Positions 20,862-36,453 are shown, counted from the stretch's first letter. The stretch is 64,000 bases of DNA from Lytechinus variegatus (GCF_018143015.1 NC_054743.1:64323244-64387243); one strand, 5' to 3'. Numbers and translations: made by a program. The notes: generated by a model from the letters alone, not told the origin.

Positions 20862-21197
20862 GGGAGCGCCGTGGTGTAGCGGTTCTGACTCTCGCCTTGT
20901 AATCAGAGGGTCGTGTGTTCGAATCCCACCATGGCCTAGCGTCCTGTTTGTTTGTGGTAACTCCCGTAGGAACTCGGCAGGACAGCATTTTTTGCTGGTA
21001 AATGCCAAGCTGGCATATAACCAATTACCTATGAAACGTTTACGTCTAGGTAAATCAATCATAGTGGCTGACGTTATAGACGACAGATATCACTCTCGGG
21101 CCTTTTTATCAAAGTGGAGACAATGGCAGAGTTGGGATTCGAACTCACAACCTTGCGATTATGAGTCCAATGCTCTAACCACTGGACCACACGACCC
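20862..21197. mobile_element. SINE flanked by two converging tRNA-like domains
   Basis: A plus-strand tRNA-like domain (20862-20938; anticodon-loop-like CTTGTAA, B box GTTCGAATCCC) faces a minus-strand tRNA-like domain (21125-21197; CTCATAA loop, B box GTTCGAATCCC). The body between them contains ACTCGGCAGGACAGCATTTT and ATGCCAAGCTGGCATATAAC. The same body, with only the second head, occurs at 21481-21670. The domains do not form clean cloverleaves, so they are not functional tRNA genes. Confidence 0.7.
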
Positions 21198-21480
21198 TTT
21201 GACAAGGCATCAATCCCCAGTCAACACATTTGCTAAGGTCGCGACCCCCAAAATTAGCGTGCTCGGCGATCTGGCGGCGAGTTTTTAGCCTATTTCGCCC
21301 GGGCACCGAACGGCGGCCGTCCGGGCACCACTGGTTTGGGTATCGCTTGGTCGTTGCTCAAGATTTGGCGCGGAATTGAATTTCTGGTGGCGCCTGCTCA
21401 CTTTTCACTCGCTGCCCTAAATACGCTCGTTGCCCGGGTGGTCGCCGTCCGGGCGCCGACGTAATCAATTTAGGTCCACA

Positions 21481-21670
21481 CGGGTCGTGTGGTCCAGTGG
21501 TTAGAGCAATGGACTCATAATCGCAAGGTTGAGAGTTCAAATCCCTACTCTGCCATTGTCTTCACTATAACATGTAAAATGTATATTATATACCAGCTTG
21601 GCGTTTACCAGCAAAACGCTGTTCTTCCTAGTTCCTACCTGAGTTACCATAAACAGAAACAGGTCAAAAC
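21481..21670 (+). mobile_element. tRNA-derived SINE with Met-like head
   Basis: The head GGGTCGTGTGGTCCAGTGG...GGACTCATAATCGC is the same as the minus-strand head at 21125-21197. The body ACCAGCTTGGCGTTTACCAG ... GAGTTACCATAAACAG matches the complement of 20940-21025. Confidence 0.7.
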
Positions 21671-22291
21671 TTGAACTCGTTGGATCAAAGGCTGTCGAGC
21701 GGTCACCGGCACCTCAGAGATCGGTCGATCATCCCCCCCCCCCCTCTCTCTCTCTCTATAGCTATCTTCTTTTCTTCATATCATTGTGATAAGACCTCAA
21801 CGATGTGTACCGGAAGGGTGGGTAGCGTCGCATCGCGTTGACGCGACTGACCCAACCTTTCGTCCAAAGCCCCCCCCCCCCGATCACACTGCGGATGGCC
21901 AACATTTTTTTGTACAGAAATGTTTACATTCATGCATGGTTTATAAAATGTTTCGTATGCCACTTGGCAGATCGTATGAGAAAGCATACCAGGTATGAAA
22001 ACTAATTGATACAGTTTATAAATGTTATAATTCTATATGGATTATTATTCCTTTTGAGAATGATAGCGGTTTATACCAGAGAATGTAAATCATTTACTAA
22101 AAATATCAAAAATACAGTATACGGTACTCTTTGATACTTTACGAACATGGTCGGGAATAGTTTCCTTCATAAATGGGTAAATCTCAAGTTTAAAGATTAT
22201 TCTTTAAGTACTACAATAGCGAACAAAGTTTAGTCCTGGATAAAGTTCGTAACACTGGAACAGAAAGTGTTAATCCGATTATGATAAGTGT
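21671..22291. other. 3' flank of the GPCR gene
   Basis: This holds C runs and a short CT repeat (21737-21760) but no recognised gene. A minus-strand ATTAAA or AATAAA signal close to the GPCR stop was not obvious. Confidence 0.45.
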
Positions 22292-23266
22292 TTAAAATAT
22301 AGGAAGGTCACGAGACTGGGGCCATTTCCATATCGTCCACATGTTAAAAAATGCTTCCCTGAACTTCTTGTTCTGTGAGGCGTATATAAATGGGTTAGCA
22401 CACGAGTTGTAGCAAGCGAGAAGAAACGTGAAGCGATGAAACTCTCCCGATAGGTATTCCCGAGGCACAATCCCGACGTTGTAGCAGAAGTAACTTGTTT
22501 GGTTAGGGCCAACGGTGGTCACAAATATGGCGACTACGATGGCCGTCATCTTCAGCACCTTCCGTCGTGCGACCAAGTGGAAGGAAGGGATATCAGATGG
22601 GCCATTCTTTGCGGAGTTGAAACGTCGGGACTTCCGGAGCAACTTATGGGCAACGATTAGTTGTGATGTGAGCATGACCAGGGCGGGTAAAGCGAAAACA
22701 AAAAAGAAATTCAGAGAACCACCGATGACCCGACTATAATACCCTGACGACAACCTGCAAACGCTCTTTGATATATCCAGACTGGTGAAAGTCGTTGTGA
22801 ATTGGCCTACTGAGGATACCAGCCAAGTGAGAGCAATGGACAAGGTGCAGCGCCCTCTCGTTAGCCAACGATTGAACTGCAGAGGGTAGACAACAGCAAC
22901 GTAGCGATCGCAACAGATAACGACGAGTATGTAAATCGAGGAGAAGATGCAGACCAGACGGCAGCTCTGTGTATCTATGAAGCCACAATATAAGAACCCA
23001 GCCCAGCTCTGAGGTACATTCCTAACCGAAGGGATTGGCAGAAGAAACACTGATGTTAGAAAGTCGGCCACAGCAAGATGGCCGACCAGGGTATCTGTAG
23101 ATCTATTCTGTGACTTTCGTGGAAACAGGATAGCCATAACCACTAGGTTACCAAGACATCCTAAACATGCAGGAACTAACTGAAACAGTGTGTGCCAATC
23201 GTCCCAATCAATCGCATCCCACGACCAAGTCGGCGACGATGTTCCATTGGTAGACGCTGTCAACAT
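22292..23266 (-). CDS. Single-exon rhodopsin-like (class A) GPCR
   Basis: This 324-residue seven-transmembrane receptor would couple an extracellular ligand to G proteins at the plasma membrane. Class A landmarks are visible: GN at 39-40 in helix 1, LAVAD at 64-68 in helix 2, a DRY motif at 120-122 closing helix 3, Trp149 in helix 4, Pro194 in helix 5 and NPFIY at 291-295 in helix 7. Cys102 (or 94) and Cys170 could form the usual extracellular disulfide. N-glycosylation is possible at Asn7. Helix 6 reads FVTTVGP in place of the common FxxCWxP. The start ATG is in a good context (ACACCATG). The ligand cannot be told; peptide-receptor-like relatives are likely. It stands alone between A1 and A2 with unrelated repeats around it. 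Confidence 0.9.
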   Translation of the reverse strand: MLTASTNGTSSPTWSWDAIDWDDWHTLFQLVPACLGCLGNLVVMAILFPRKSQNRSTDTLVGHLAVADFLTSVFLLPIPSVRNVPQSWAGFLYCGFIDTQSCRLVCIFSSIYILVVICCDRYVAVVYPLQFNRWLTRGRCTLSIALTWLVSSVGQFTTTFTSLDISKSVCRLSSGYYSRVIGGSLNFFFVFALPALVMLTSQLIVAHKLLRKSRRFNSAKNGPSDIPSFHLVARRKVLKMTAIVVAIFVTTVGPNQTSYFCYNVGIVPREYLSGEFHRFTFLLACYNSCANPFIYASQNKKFREAFFNMWTIWKWPQSRDLPIF

Positions 23267-23359
23267 GGTGTCGTGAAGACGATGTTGAGTTTGGTATGTT
23301 GGGATGCTGTAATGATCGAGTGACTGCTTACCCTGCTGTATCGTGTAAACATTACTCCC

Positions 23360-23373
23360 GTAACTATGGCAAC
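23360..23373. promoter_or_regulatory. X-box-like (RFX) motif upstream of the GPCR
   Basis: GTAACTATGGCAAC is one mismatch from the RFX consensus GTNRCC-N(0-3)-RGYAAC. It lies about 95 bases upstream of the GPCR ATG. RFX factors drive ciliary genes in animals. Function here is inferred. Confidence 0.4.
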
Positions 23374-23820
23374 CAAAATCAATGACAAGCGCTGACGTCC
23401 CCCGAAGTCACACCATAGGCCCATGACACAAATCTTAGCAATGATCGTGGAACATTTTTTTAACGATTGATTGCATTGACAACGATGTACAATCAATCGT
23501 AAAAATCAAGCGTCCGATTAATCTCTAGCCTTTGTGTTACGGGACCCAGATGACAATTGTTTGGAGAGAGAGAGAGAGAGAGAGAGAGCAAATAAGCCAT
23601 CGCTACCTTAATTGCCGACAGTTGGGGGTGTAGGCACATTCAGCAAACAATATCACAGATTAGTAGTGATTAATCAACTGTTGAGCTGATGGGTCGGCAA
23701 TTTTGCAGCTCGTTCTCATGTGATTAAAAAAAGTATTTTTTTTTTAAGAGAAAATGATAAGAACGCGGTAAAACGAAACGATTGTTTTTTTTTCAGTTTG
23801 CAGTCTGTAGAGATACTGAT
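23374..23820. other. GPCR upstream region
   Basis: It contains a (GA)n tract at 23565-23588 and the right-end-like piece of the CCCGTCTTACA MITE family near 23500-23530. No gene. Confidence 0.45.
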
Positions 23821-23821
23821 T

Positions 23822-24981
23822 CAGTGCCCCCCCCCCATCGGCTGGCCAATTAAAAAAAAAGGGTGAAAGGAAAACGGATGTGGGGAAAGAAGAAATTATT
23901 GTTTATTATTATATTATGTTGTATCATGGAGCTCTGTAATAGCTCCATAGTTGTATTATATATATATATATATATATATTATTATTATTATTACATAAGA
24001 AATATGATGATAGCTTTATGAAACATAATTTGCTTAGGGCCTATATGTATTCATCATTCCTGGTGCTCGCACTGCCTGTTTAATGAGATAAATAATCCTG
24101 TTGTACTAAAACATCAGGTTTCAAGTCCATCTACACCCAATATATTTCCTTGCACTTCGACTTATTATTGTTTTATGTAGAGACATATGCTTCTTTTTCA
24201 TGACTACTTAAAGTAAATACTCCCTTTTAAGGCCTGAATATAAAACAGTTCCAGTCCGTGCTTACATTCGCATTGGTAGATTTGTGAGATATGTCAGCTC
24301 TTCATGAATTCCTAAAAACACTCCTTAAAATGTTTCCTTTTCTGGTATGAATGTCAAAACTTTCAGCTCGCGTTTCACGTTCGCAACTTCTGGTTAGTGA
24401 ATTACGTAGGGTCTATAGTAAATTCCTACGAACAAGCCTTAGAATGCCCCTCTTCAGGTCTGAATTTCAAAAATTTTCAGCTCGCGTTTCGCACTCGCAA
24501 TATTCGATTCGTGAGATACATATCATGTCCATGATTACAATGACTATATAAAATGTGATTTATGTGTAATTCTGACAAAATCAGCACGCACTTGGCACTG
24601 CATTAGATGAATACATGGTGAGATGGGTATGTTCTTTATGAATACATAGGAAATAGTCCTTAAAATGTCCCTGTTTGGGGTCAATATAAACAAAAATTTC
24701 AGCTTGCGCTTCGCGCTCGCATTAAGTGAGAAAGATACGTATATGGATTAAAAAAATTGCTTATAATGTACCTTTTGTAGGTATGAATATTAAAAAATTC
24801 CAGCTTGCGCTTCGCACTCGCATTATTTTGATCAGTGGGATGCATATCTATTTAATGACACAGTCCTTAGAAATTTTAGTTTAGGTTGGTATACCTGGCA
24901 ATCGATCGCGCTTCGCGCGCCCAAAGGTGACAAACAAAAAATTGCTGGTGCCCCCCATGCCGTGACCCACGGTACGCCACT
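23822..24981. mobile_element. Relative of the inner hAT-like element
   Basis: The region from about 24000 to 24981 is colinear with 1730-2691: it shares CATAATTTGCNNAGGGCCTA, the spaced CTCGCGCTTCGCGCTCGCA repeats (here more decayed) and the 3' terminus CACGGTACGCCACTG. The right boundary at 24981 is clear. The left boundary is tentative: CAGTGCCCCCC at 23822 is a plausible but degenerate terminus, and the flanks TACTGATT and TATGGATT agree at only 6 of 8 positions. Confidence 0.6.
23955..23994. repeat. (AT)n/(ATT)n microsatellite
   Basis: An uninterrupted TA run followed by ATT units. Confidence 0.8.
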
Positions 24982-25969
24982 GTATGGATTCCATCTTCAC
25001 CAATAAGGAGCAATATAATTTGGGAAATGATAAAATTAGTTGCGGACTTCTTTTCTTAGATAAACATGTACATGATACAAGTATGATATCATAATCAGCT
25101 TTTAAAAACGGGGATTCTTACGTTTTCTTATATACGAAAATCAGCTTTTTAAAATGAAGATTTAAAGTAAACGCACGAGCTCCATGCTCCATCCATTGCC
25201 ATGCCATCGAGTGCATTCATGGAGTATTAAAGATAATTTGTGTAATGGCGGTAATAAAATGAGTGGCAGATTTCTTGCCATACTCACAAAAACGAACAAG
25301 AACTCGTGGTCTCGTAAATATGATAATCGGGTTTTATAAAGTTAGTAAAATGTTAACAGTTGTCGACCTAGTTCTTTCATTTCACGGAATGCTGATTTCG
25401 CACAAGGTCGTATCAGATATAGGTTTGAGTTTTACGGGGTCTATTACTTACTATGGAAGCACGTGTGACAATGTCTTTTTAAATGACATTTCATTAAAAT
25501 TAGCTTATTCACACCATGTCGCACTTAACTTACACTCTATCATGCAAGGTCATTAAAATGCTTGTGAATGTCTTTCACATATTATTAACGCATCACTTTT
25601 AAGCAAATGTTTGACAAAGCCGTTACCAGGTACACATGCAAGTTTGTCTGTATCTAGGGGGTACCGGTGAATTTCGACATAGGCGTTTTTCTCATCAATA
25701 CATTAAAGAGATATGGTTGTTAGTTCAGTGTACAAGATGAGATAGGTCTCATTTTCTATGCTCGTCATGTGCCTGCCTTCTTTTCCCCCCTTTCACCATC
25801 CATTTTTCCTCTGGCCTACTATATTTTCGTCATTTAATACAAATTATCAATCTTTCAAATGTGAAATGTACAATTGTCCACCATTTCATCTGTAAATAAT
25901 CCAACCTTGTAAAATATGCAATGTGGTCATGGTGGTTGCAATAATTTATTTTTATAATATGAATTTCAT
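24982..25969. other. Intergenic DNA
   Basis: No gene recognised. An open stretch of 97 codons on the plus strand (25263-25556) has no identifiable domain and is treated as chance. Confidence 0.45.
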
Positions 25970-26145
25970 GTTGTTTATTTAATATAGCTGGACCCCTCGG
26001 CAGAACAGTTGTCCTGTAATGGCTCAGCTGAGTCGGGCGATCCATCCAATGTTATTTTATCATGTATTATATTATGTTGTAATTTTATATGTATTGTTTT
26101 TATATTGGCAAATAAAATCAAATCAAATAAAGATTAAAGATTGAA
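25970..26145 (+). mobile_element. LINE 3' end with AAATC-type tail
   Basis: GCTGGACCCCTCGGCAGAAC ... CAGCTGAGTCGGGCGATCC leads into an AT-rich stretch ending AATAAAATCAAATCAAATAA. A short simple-repeat tail of this kind is typical of CR1/L2-like LINEs. No coding part remains. Confidence 0.5.
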
Positions 26146-27255
26146 TATATTTGTATTGATCGCAAATTTAGCAGGGACCAGCTTTCCTGCCCCCTTTGCC
26201 CTTTGTGGCATCGCCTCTGTTCGTATCCTATTCGTAATTAAGCGAATCCCATTTTGATTTTAGTTACACAGTTTGTGAATCACTAAAGAAGTATTTTTTT
26301 TTTTACAATTAGAATTAAAAGATTACAGACCAGTATTCGATAATTTGGAATGCAGTACCGACAAGGGTAATGCCAATTTCGAAAGTGATTTTGAGTGTTT
26401 GTGAAAGTGGGACCCTATCACACTCTCTCTCTCTCTCTCTCTCTTCACAACATTATTGCATTCATGGGGGGATCCGAGCGAGCGTCCACACTTTGCGTTT
26501 GTCAGAGGATATTCCGCGCACTGGGACACCCTCAACATATATGACATCGGGGAACAGTCTGAACATGGCAAAACATGATTAGGACTAACTGAACAAGCAG
26601 GGATTCCTCGATCATTTTGCGTCTTAATGTTGGTGGGGGGTTTTTCTCATTCTTTTCATTTTAGTTTACAAGTCTGAGAAGATTTCGTTAGATTTTTGGT
26701 CTCTCAGAAGGGAGGGGGATCGAGGGGATCATCACCATAGGCTGCTGTTCTTATTCAAAATTCGAGGACTACCCCTCCCCCATATACTCCCGGATCATCG
26801 CCTATGCAAATTACGCCCTACAACGATAAATACGATGGGTTTTTTCTAAACAGCAAATATTGTGATACAGATGTCATTTCTGAATAACTACTTTTCTATA
26901 AGAGCTTGACAAATTCGCTGTCATATTTTGACGAGCTTAAGAGAAGATGTATTCAATTTACAGTTCATTCTCGAGCCCTGAAGATATTTATCAAATGCTT
27001 AACAACGTCGAAAAACGTGTTCGATGCAATTAACGCTTGTTGCATCATGGCAGTCGTCATGGCAATTAATGTTGAATCATAGACAGAGGACATAATATCA
27101 TATGTTTTAAATACATTAATTCCTCTTTTATCCGGTTGCCGCTTTTCCCTCTAAGTCGATAGCAACTCAGGTTTGGGGGTAGTATTCGCTTTTATTTAAA
27201 ACCTTAACATGCCTGAGTCAATGGTAATGGGCAGATCACAATAATTGCGATATTA
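26146..27255. other. Intergenic DNA
   Basis: A (CT)n tract lies at 26419-26444. No gene or well-bounded element was seen. Confidence 0.45.
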
Positions 27256-27500
27256 GTGGTAGGGTATGATGATGATGATAATGATATTAATGAAGAGAAG
27301 AAAAATTAGAACATGAAGAAAAGAAAGGGGAAGAAGAGGAAGAAAATGAAGAAGAGGAGGAAGGAGAAGGTGGAGGAGGAGGAGATGGAGAAGAAGAAGA
27401 GAATAAAAGGAAGAAGAAGAAGATGATGATGAAGAAGAAGAAGATGCATGATGATGATGAAGAAGAAGAAGAAGAGCAAGAAGAAGAGGAAGAAGATTTA
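27256..27500. repeat. Purine-rich GAA/GAT/GAG tract
   Basis: About 245 bases of nearly pure purine triplets on the plus strand. Apparent Lys/Glu-rich reading frames through it are low-complexity artefacts. Confidence 0.8.
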
Positions 27501-27883
27501 TTTATTCGAAGATGAAATAGAAGATGTCAAAAAAACCCAAGAAAGGTCAAAAGAATTAAGAAGAATAAATGTTCAAAACGGTAAAATGGTGGAGATAAGA
27601 TTTCTGGTTAACCACGACCAAGTGGTCTGTCTACGACTAGTATGTTATTTGCCAAAGTTCATCATCCTCATTTCTCAAGTTAGGAAGATGCAATGAGATG
27701 GCGCCCTACACATTTGTAATTTTAACACATTAAATTCTTACCCTACACTAGTGTACAATTATCAACAAGGGGATTGAAATATGTTTGAGCTACTGAAATG
27801 GGGGTTAAAAGAGAGGGAGATGGAATGAGAGGGAGAGAGAGAGGACGGGTGATTTGTTACTGTTAGCAGTGGTGATTTTTTTT

Positions 27884-28058
27884 TAACAAGTGCACACCTA
27901 GTTACCAATAATGCATATAGCATTTATTTGAAAGCAGGATAAAAGAGCATTGTAGATTAAATGCGTTGCTCACGGGCATAGGTGCCGCGGCCGGGGATCG
28001 AACTCCGGACTTTCCATGTATAGCCAGGCGCCTTAGACCACTCGGCCACGGCACCTCC
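27884..28058 (-). mobile_element. tRNA-derived SINE (family 2), copy 2
   Basis: The minus-strand head at 28055-27981 begins GGTGCCGTGGCCGAGTGGTC and ends CGGCACC, so the acceptor stem pairs over 7 bases. The T arm and anticodon arm contain mismatches, so it is not a working tRNA. The body matches 20479-20545 (TATCCTG, GCTATATGCATTATTGGTAA). This is the better preserved head of the family. Confidence 0.7.
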
Positions 28059-28245
28059 ACTGATGATGGTAGACAATATCAAAATTCTTCAAGAGGCGTT
28101 ATCTTTCTCTTTTCTACACCCCACGTATACCCGTTTCCTATCTGATGAGAACCACTTCAAAATAATTAAAACTTCTCTGCAATAATTGCTGTAAGGGTGA
28201 CGAAATCAATATTTATATGGCTTCTGCTGTTTTTCCCGCATACAT

Positions 28246-28580
28246 TCGTAATTCCGAAGCTTCGTTATTCCAAAGGTTCGTTATTCCGAAAGTTCGTAAT
28301 TCCGAAGTTTCGTTAGTCCAAAAACGAAATGAGGTTCGTAATTCCAAAGGTTCGTTAGTCTGAAAACGAAATGAGGTACGTAATTCCGAAGGTTCGTTAG
28401 TCCGAAAACTAAATGATTAACGAACCTTATTTCGTTTTCGGACTAACGAACCTTATTTCGTTTTCGGATTATTGAACATTCAAAATAACACCACACATGT
28501 TCGGATTAACGAACCCTTTTACGTTTTCGGATTAACGAACATCGAGATATAGGCAATTTATGTGTTTCGGAATTACAAAG
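28246..28580. repeat. Palindromic array of TTCGTAATTCCGAA words
   Basis: The left half repeats GGTTCGTTAGTCCGAAAACG and GTTCGTAATTCCGAAG. From about 28415 the same words continue as their reverse complement (TTCGTTTTCGGACTAACGAA). The outer ends also mirror (TTCGTAATTCCGAAG and TTTCGGAATTACAAAG). The whole 335 bp could fold as a single long hairpin made of about ten short units. It is probably a MITE built from tandem inverted units. Confidence 0.8.
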
Positions 28581-29579
28581 TGTAACCATTTCTCCTATTA
28601 ATGAGGAGAGATTAGTCTATCCTGTAACCCCCCCCCCCCTCCTCTCTTCCACGTCCTCTCTTTCCTTGTACCTTATACGCTCTCTCCCATTCAATCAACT
28701 TATACATATTATACCAAACCTATCTGAAGTAAAATATTCATCTGGCAAATGATTTTTTTTCTTCTAAATTTACTTTAATCCACTAATATACAAACATGTA
28801 AGAACACACTATATGTAAAATATAAATATGAATCGAGTCCAATAACATAAATACGATGTAGTTGTGTTTCAAATAAATAGAACTGTATTGGAGTAATAAA
28901 CATCTGAATATGACATTAAAGACCACCTCAACTATCACTATTGAAAGCAAGAAATAAGATAAAAATACTGATAAATTTCTGGTTAAAATCAGACATAGAA
29001 AAAATGAGTTTTCATGATTTCAATTTTGTGTCGTCACATGCCAGCAGCTACCTGCATTTCACACGTCATGATATGAATTTCATAGCGATTTTGGCAGAGT
29101 CATAATAATTTGATTCTGTATCTATAAACATGTATGAAGAAATACACATGTTTGTATATATCGGGAGTATAGGTGAAGTTATTTTCATTTCCTTTCACAA
29201 AAAAATGTGATTATGGAATTTACATTACATTAAATGTGGGGGACTACTTGCGTGTAACGCCGGGAAATGAAACTACAAGACTTTTTTTTATAAGTCAATG
29301 ATTTTTTTTTTGCGTAACTGATCGTTAAGGTTGTGTTCATCTCATTCTTAACAATTAGCTCTGATCTAGTCTCGATAAAAGTGGATGGAAATCGACTCTT
29401 TCATTCAGTCATTTCAAAAGTCGACTTCTTTAATTATAACATAAAAAGCTTGCTGAACAACTGAATGCATATGTACATGTATGTAGAATCAGTAGTCACA
29501 CTATCATGACTATTGCCAAAAATATAAATACACAAATATAGAACTGAAACAAATTGTTTCGTCATTTTCTACATTATCA
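28581..29579. other. Intergenic DNA
   Basis: AT-rich, with a C run at 28630-28640. No gene recognised. Confidence 0.5.
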
Positions 29580-29818
29580 TTGACACCAACATTTAAGTCA
29601 CCACCATCATCATCATCAACAACACCATCTCCAACATCATCGTCGTCGCATCATCCCCACCACAATTATCATCGTCAATACTATTACCATGCACCGTCAA
29701 CATCATCATCATTTAGCATCGTCATTATCTCTTATCATTTTCATCGCAGTCAGAAACGTCGATATCACCATCATCATCCCTATCGCCGTCACCACCATCA
29801 TCAGTATCATCACACATG
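29580..29818. repeat. (CAT)n-rich microsatellite
   Basis: Interrupted ATC/ACC triplets; the Ser/His-rich frames in it are artefacts. Confidence 0.8.
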
Positions 29819-30172
29819 TTGTGTTTAAAATATAGCAACATTTTGTGGCAACATTTTGTGGCAACATTCCCGTTGCCATTACACTCCTTTTGCCACCTTT
29901 TTTTTTAAAGTTCTTGATTATGGCGCTTAAACAACTACTCAAGGAGGACGACTTCCCCGGGAACTGCAGGTATTGTCGTTAGGATATTGACTATTTGAGA
30001 AAGGTGTCTTCGAGAGTTGTCTTCTAATGGAGTTGTGCCCGGATATGAATTTTGTCTGGGATACTGAATGAATTTTGTAATTCTATTTACCAATTATTAT
30101 TTTATGCATTGACATCATTGATGAGGTGGCGAAGGCAATGTAACATCAGCAACGTGACCAACAAAACGCTAA

Positions 30173-30588
30173 AGGCGACCGCACACCTTACGACTGGTCT
30201 GCGACCAGATTTTGGAACTAATCGCATTTTGCTCATTTTCTGAAGATGTGAATGGAACATATCATTTTATTTGAGGTTAGAATTAATTGAAATGATAATA
30301 TTATAACCATTTTGATAGATTTCAAGCCCTTGTTTTGGAAAAAAGTCAAAATTAGTTTCAAATCGTAGCAAATCGTATGACTGCTATGACGTCATTACGA
30401 CTAGATATTAAATTCGCTTTTATTCTAAGAAGGATGATAGCATAGTCACAAATTTGATCATAGGTACTCGTACGATGATTTAGAACATTACACAGTAAGA
30501 TATTCCAAGTCTCAATATCAGCATCAAATTCTACTTCATTTTATTCTAAAATCGGGTCGCAGACCAGTCGTAAGGTGTGCGGTCGCCT
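30173..30588. mobile_element. PIF/Harbinger-like MITE behind A2
   Basis: AGGCGACCGCACACCTTACG plus ACTGGTCTGCGACC at the left is mirrored at the right (GGTCGCAGACCAGTCGTAAG plus GTGTGCGGTCGCCT), giving terminal inverted repeats of about 34 bp. A TAA trinucleotide flanks both ends (30170-30172 and 30589-30591), the TWA-type duplication used by PIF/Harbinger elements. It is 416 bp and non-coding. It starts only 93 bases after the A2 stop codon and supplies the nearest minus-strand AATAAA (30540-30545). Confidence 0.8.
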
Positions 30589-30681
30589 TAAAGCATATGA
30601 AATAAATATGAAATAAATAAACATACAATCATAACATAAAAAACTGTTGTACTTAGAGCTCAGAGAGAGGGGAGAATAACT

Positions 30682-35068
<4,387 letters not shown>

Positions 35069-35110
35069 GATGGTAAATCAAGGTGTACACAATTTCCACA
35101 AAATGCTTCT

Positions 35111-35126
35111 GACGTGCGATGTGTCT
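35111..35126 (-). promoter_or_regulatory. Shared alpha-tubulin leader element (A2)
   Basis: The minus strand reads AGACACATCGCACGTC, identical to the copies in A3 and A5. It lies 43 bases before the A2 ATG. A weak TATA-like CTATATA lies at 35241-35247, though its spacing is longer than in A3-A5. Confidence 0.65.
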
Positions 35127-35249
35127 ATCAGCAAGTTGAGAAATAATTGCGAAAATGGCTAGAGCAATGCAAAAAGCGATACACGCATTTACAACACACT
35201 ACTACTCGCACACATGGCAAATGCTTTTGTTTACCTTGCCTATATAGTA

Positions 35250-35734
35250 AACACAAAGAACGCCATTGAGTTGGTTGCTATAGCCGTGCTAAGGCATTAT
35301 GGCGTTCGATTTTCGTTTCGGAGTCATGAATGCAGATGATGAATTCGGCAATCATGAACAATAAAAGGATTTCGTAATCTTTATAGAAACCTTCTTTGAC
35401 AGGTCCTGAAGGTGACATTCTTTTTTTTTTTTTTTAATGTGGCTCTATATTTTTTTGCGGCACTGCACGAAATACTTGGACCATGGTAAAAGCAAAACAA
35501 TACAAACAAGATGCACATTAGAGAAAAAAAACACAAATTGACAAATATCAACGACTTCTTGAAAATATTGAAATCCCAGGATTGCGATACTCTCCTTAAT
35601 TGTCTTTTTGGAGAATTTGAATCAAAATCTTTACCGGAGGAAATATATGAATTGTGATTTTAGCACAATTTTACCATAGGCCTAGTAATTATTCAATGGA
35701 GATGATCGATTGGGACCATCCGGTTCATCGACAT
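35250..35734. other. A2 upstream region
   Basis: AT-rich; GGTTGCTATAGCCGTG near 35272-35287 resembles half of an RFX site. No gene. Confidence 0.4.
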
Positions 35735-36000
35735 CAGCTATTATCGCCACCACCACCACCATCATCATCATCACCATCATGATCGCCATCATCACCACCA
35801 TCATCATGAATCACCATCATCATCATAGTCGTCATCATCAGTACCATCACCACTACCAACATCACCATCATCATCACCATTATCATCATCAGCAGCAGCA
35901 GCAGCATCATCACCTGGTCCACAATCACCATCTCCACCAACATTATCATCTTCACCAAAACCACTACTAACACCACCACCATCATCATCATCATCATATT
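35735..36000. repeat. (CAT/CAC)n microsatellite
   Basis: Long interrupted array of ATC, ACC and AGC triplets. Asp/Met- and His-rich frames here are artefacts. Confidence 0.85.
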
Positions 36001-36453
36001 TTGTATTTGTTCTACCCTTTTCTGTGGAGGGTTCATAACTCAAAACATAAATTTTACCATAATAACAATTTTTCTAATAATCCTATGCCTGTGTACTGCA
36101 TACTGGATCGTTATCGGCTTGTTAATCTTCTGCCCCAAGTCATTCTGTTCTATCAGGCATGGCGATGTGATTTACAATAACCCTTCGATGAATGCCGGAT
36201 AGAATAGATTTGGGAGCCTGACCCCCCCCCCCCCTAAAAAAATGTTTTATAAAATGCTATCAAGGGAAACGTGAATCCCATTCTGTCAATTGTGTGTTCC
36301 GGTACGAATTTGGAGGCAGTTACCATGGTTACAGGGGATCCAAACCCGGTGATGAATTAGGGCGTATTCCAACGAGTAGGGGTGCTTACGTTGAAACGTT
36401 TCCTTTAATTTTTTATTTCTCTTTATTCAATCAAATGATAAAAACCGTGGCAA
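36001..36453. other. Intergenic DNA with an RFX-like palindrome
   Basis: GTTACCATGGTTAC lies at 36319-36332 and recurs exactly at 58034-58047. A C run lies at 36222-36234. No gene. Confidence 0.4.

Noticed and set aside
25263-25556. 97-codon open frame on the plus strand
   Set aside because: No motif, no promoter or splice context; compatible with chance in non-coding DNA.
26736-26807. Possible tiny hAT-like MITE (CATAGGC ... GCCTATG)
   Set aside because: The inverted match is only about 8 bases and the flanks do not duplicate.
27448-27696. Lys/Glu-rich frame and other Asp-, Met- and His-rich frames in triplet microsatellites (29580, 34550, 35710, 47558, 48069, 60310)
   Set aside because: They are translations of low-complexity GAA, GAT and CAT arrays.
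27981-28055. tRNA gene (and tRNA-like stretches at 20862, 21125, 21481, 55236)
   Set aside because: Anticodon and T arms have mismatches or extra bases, and the sequences are joined to repeated SINE bodies.
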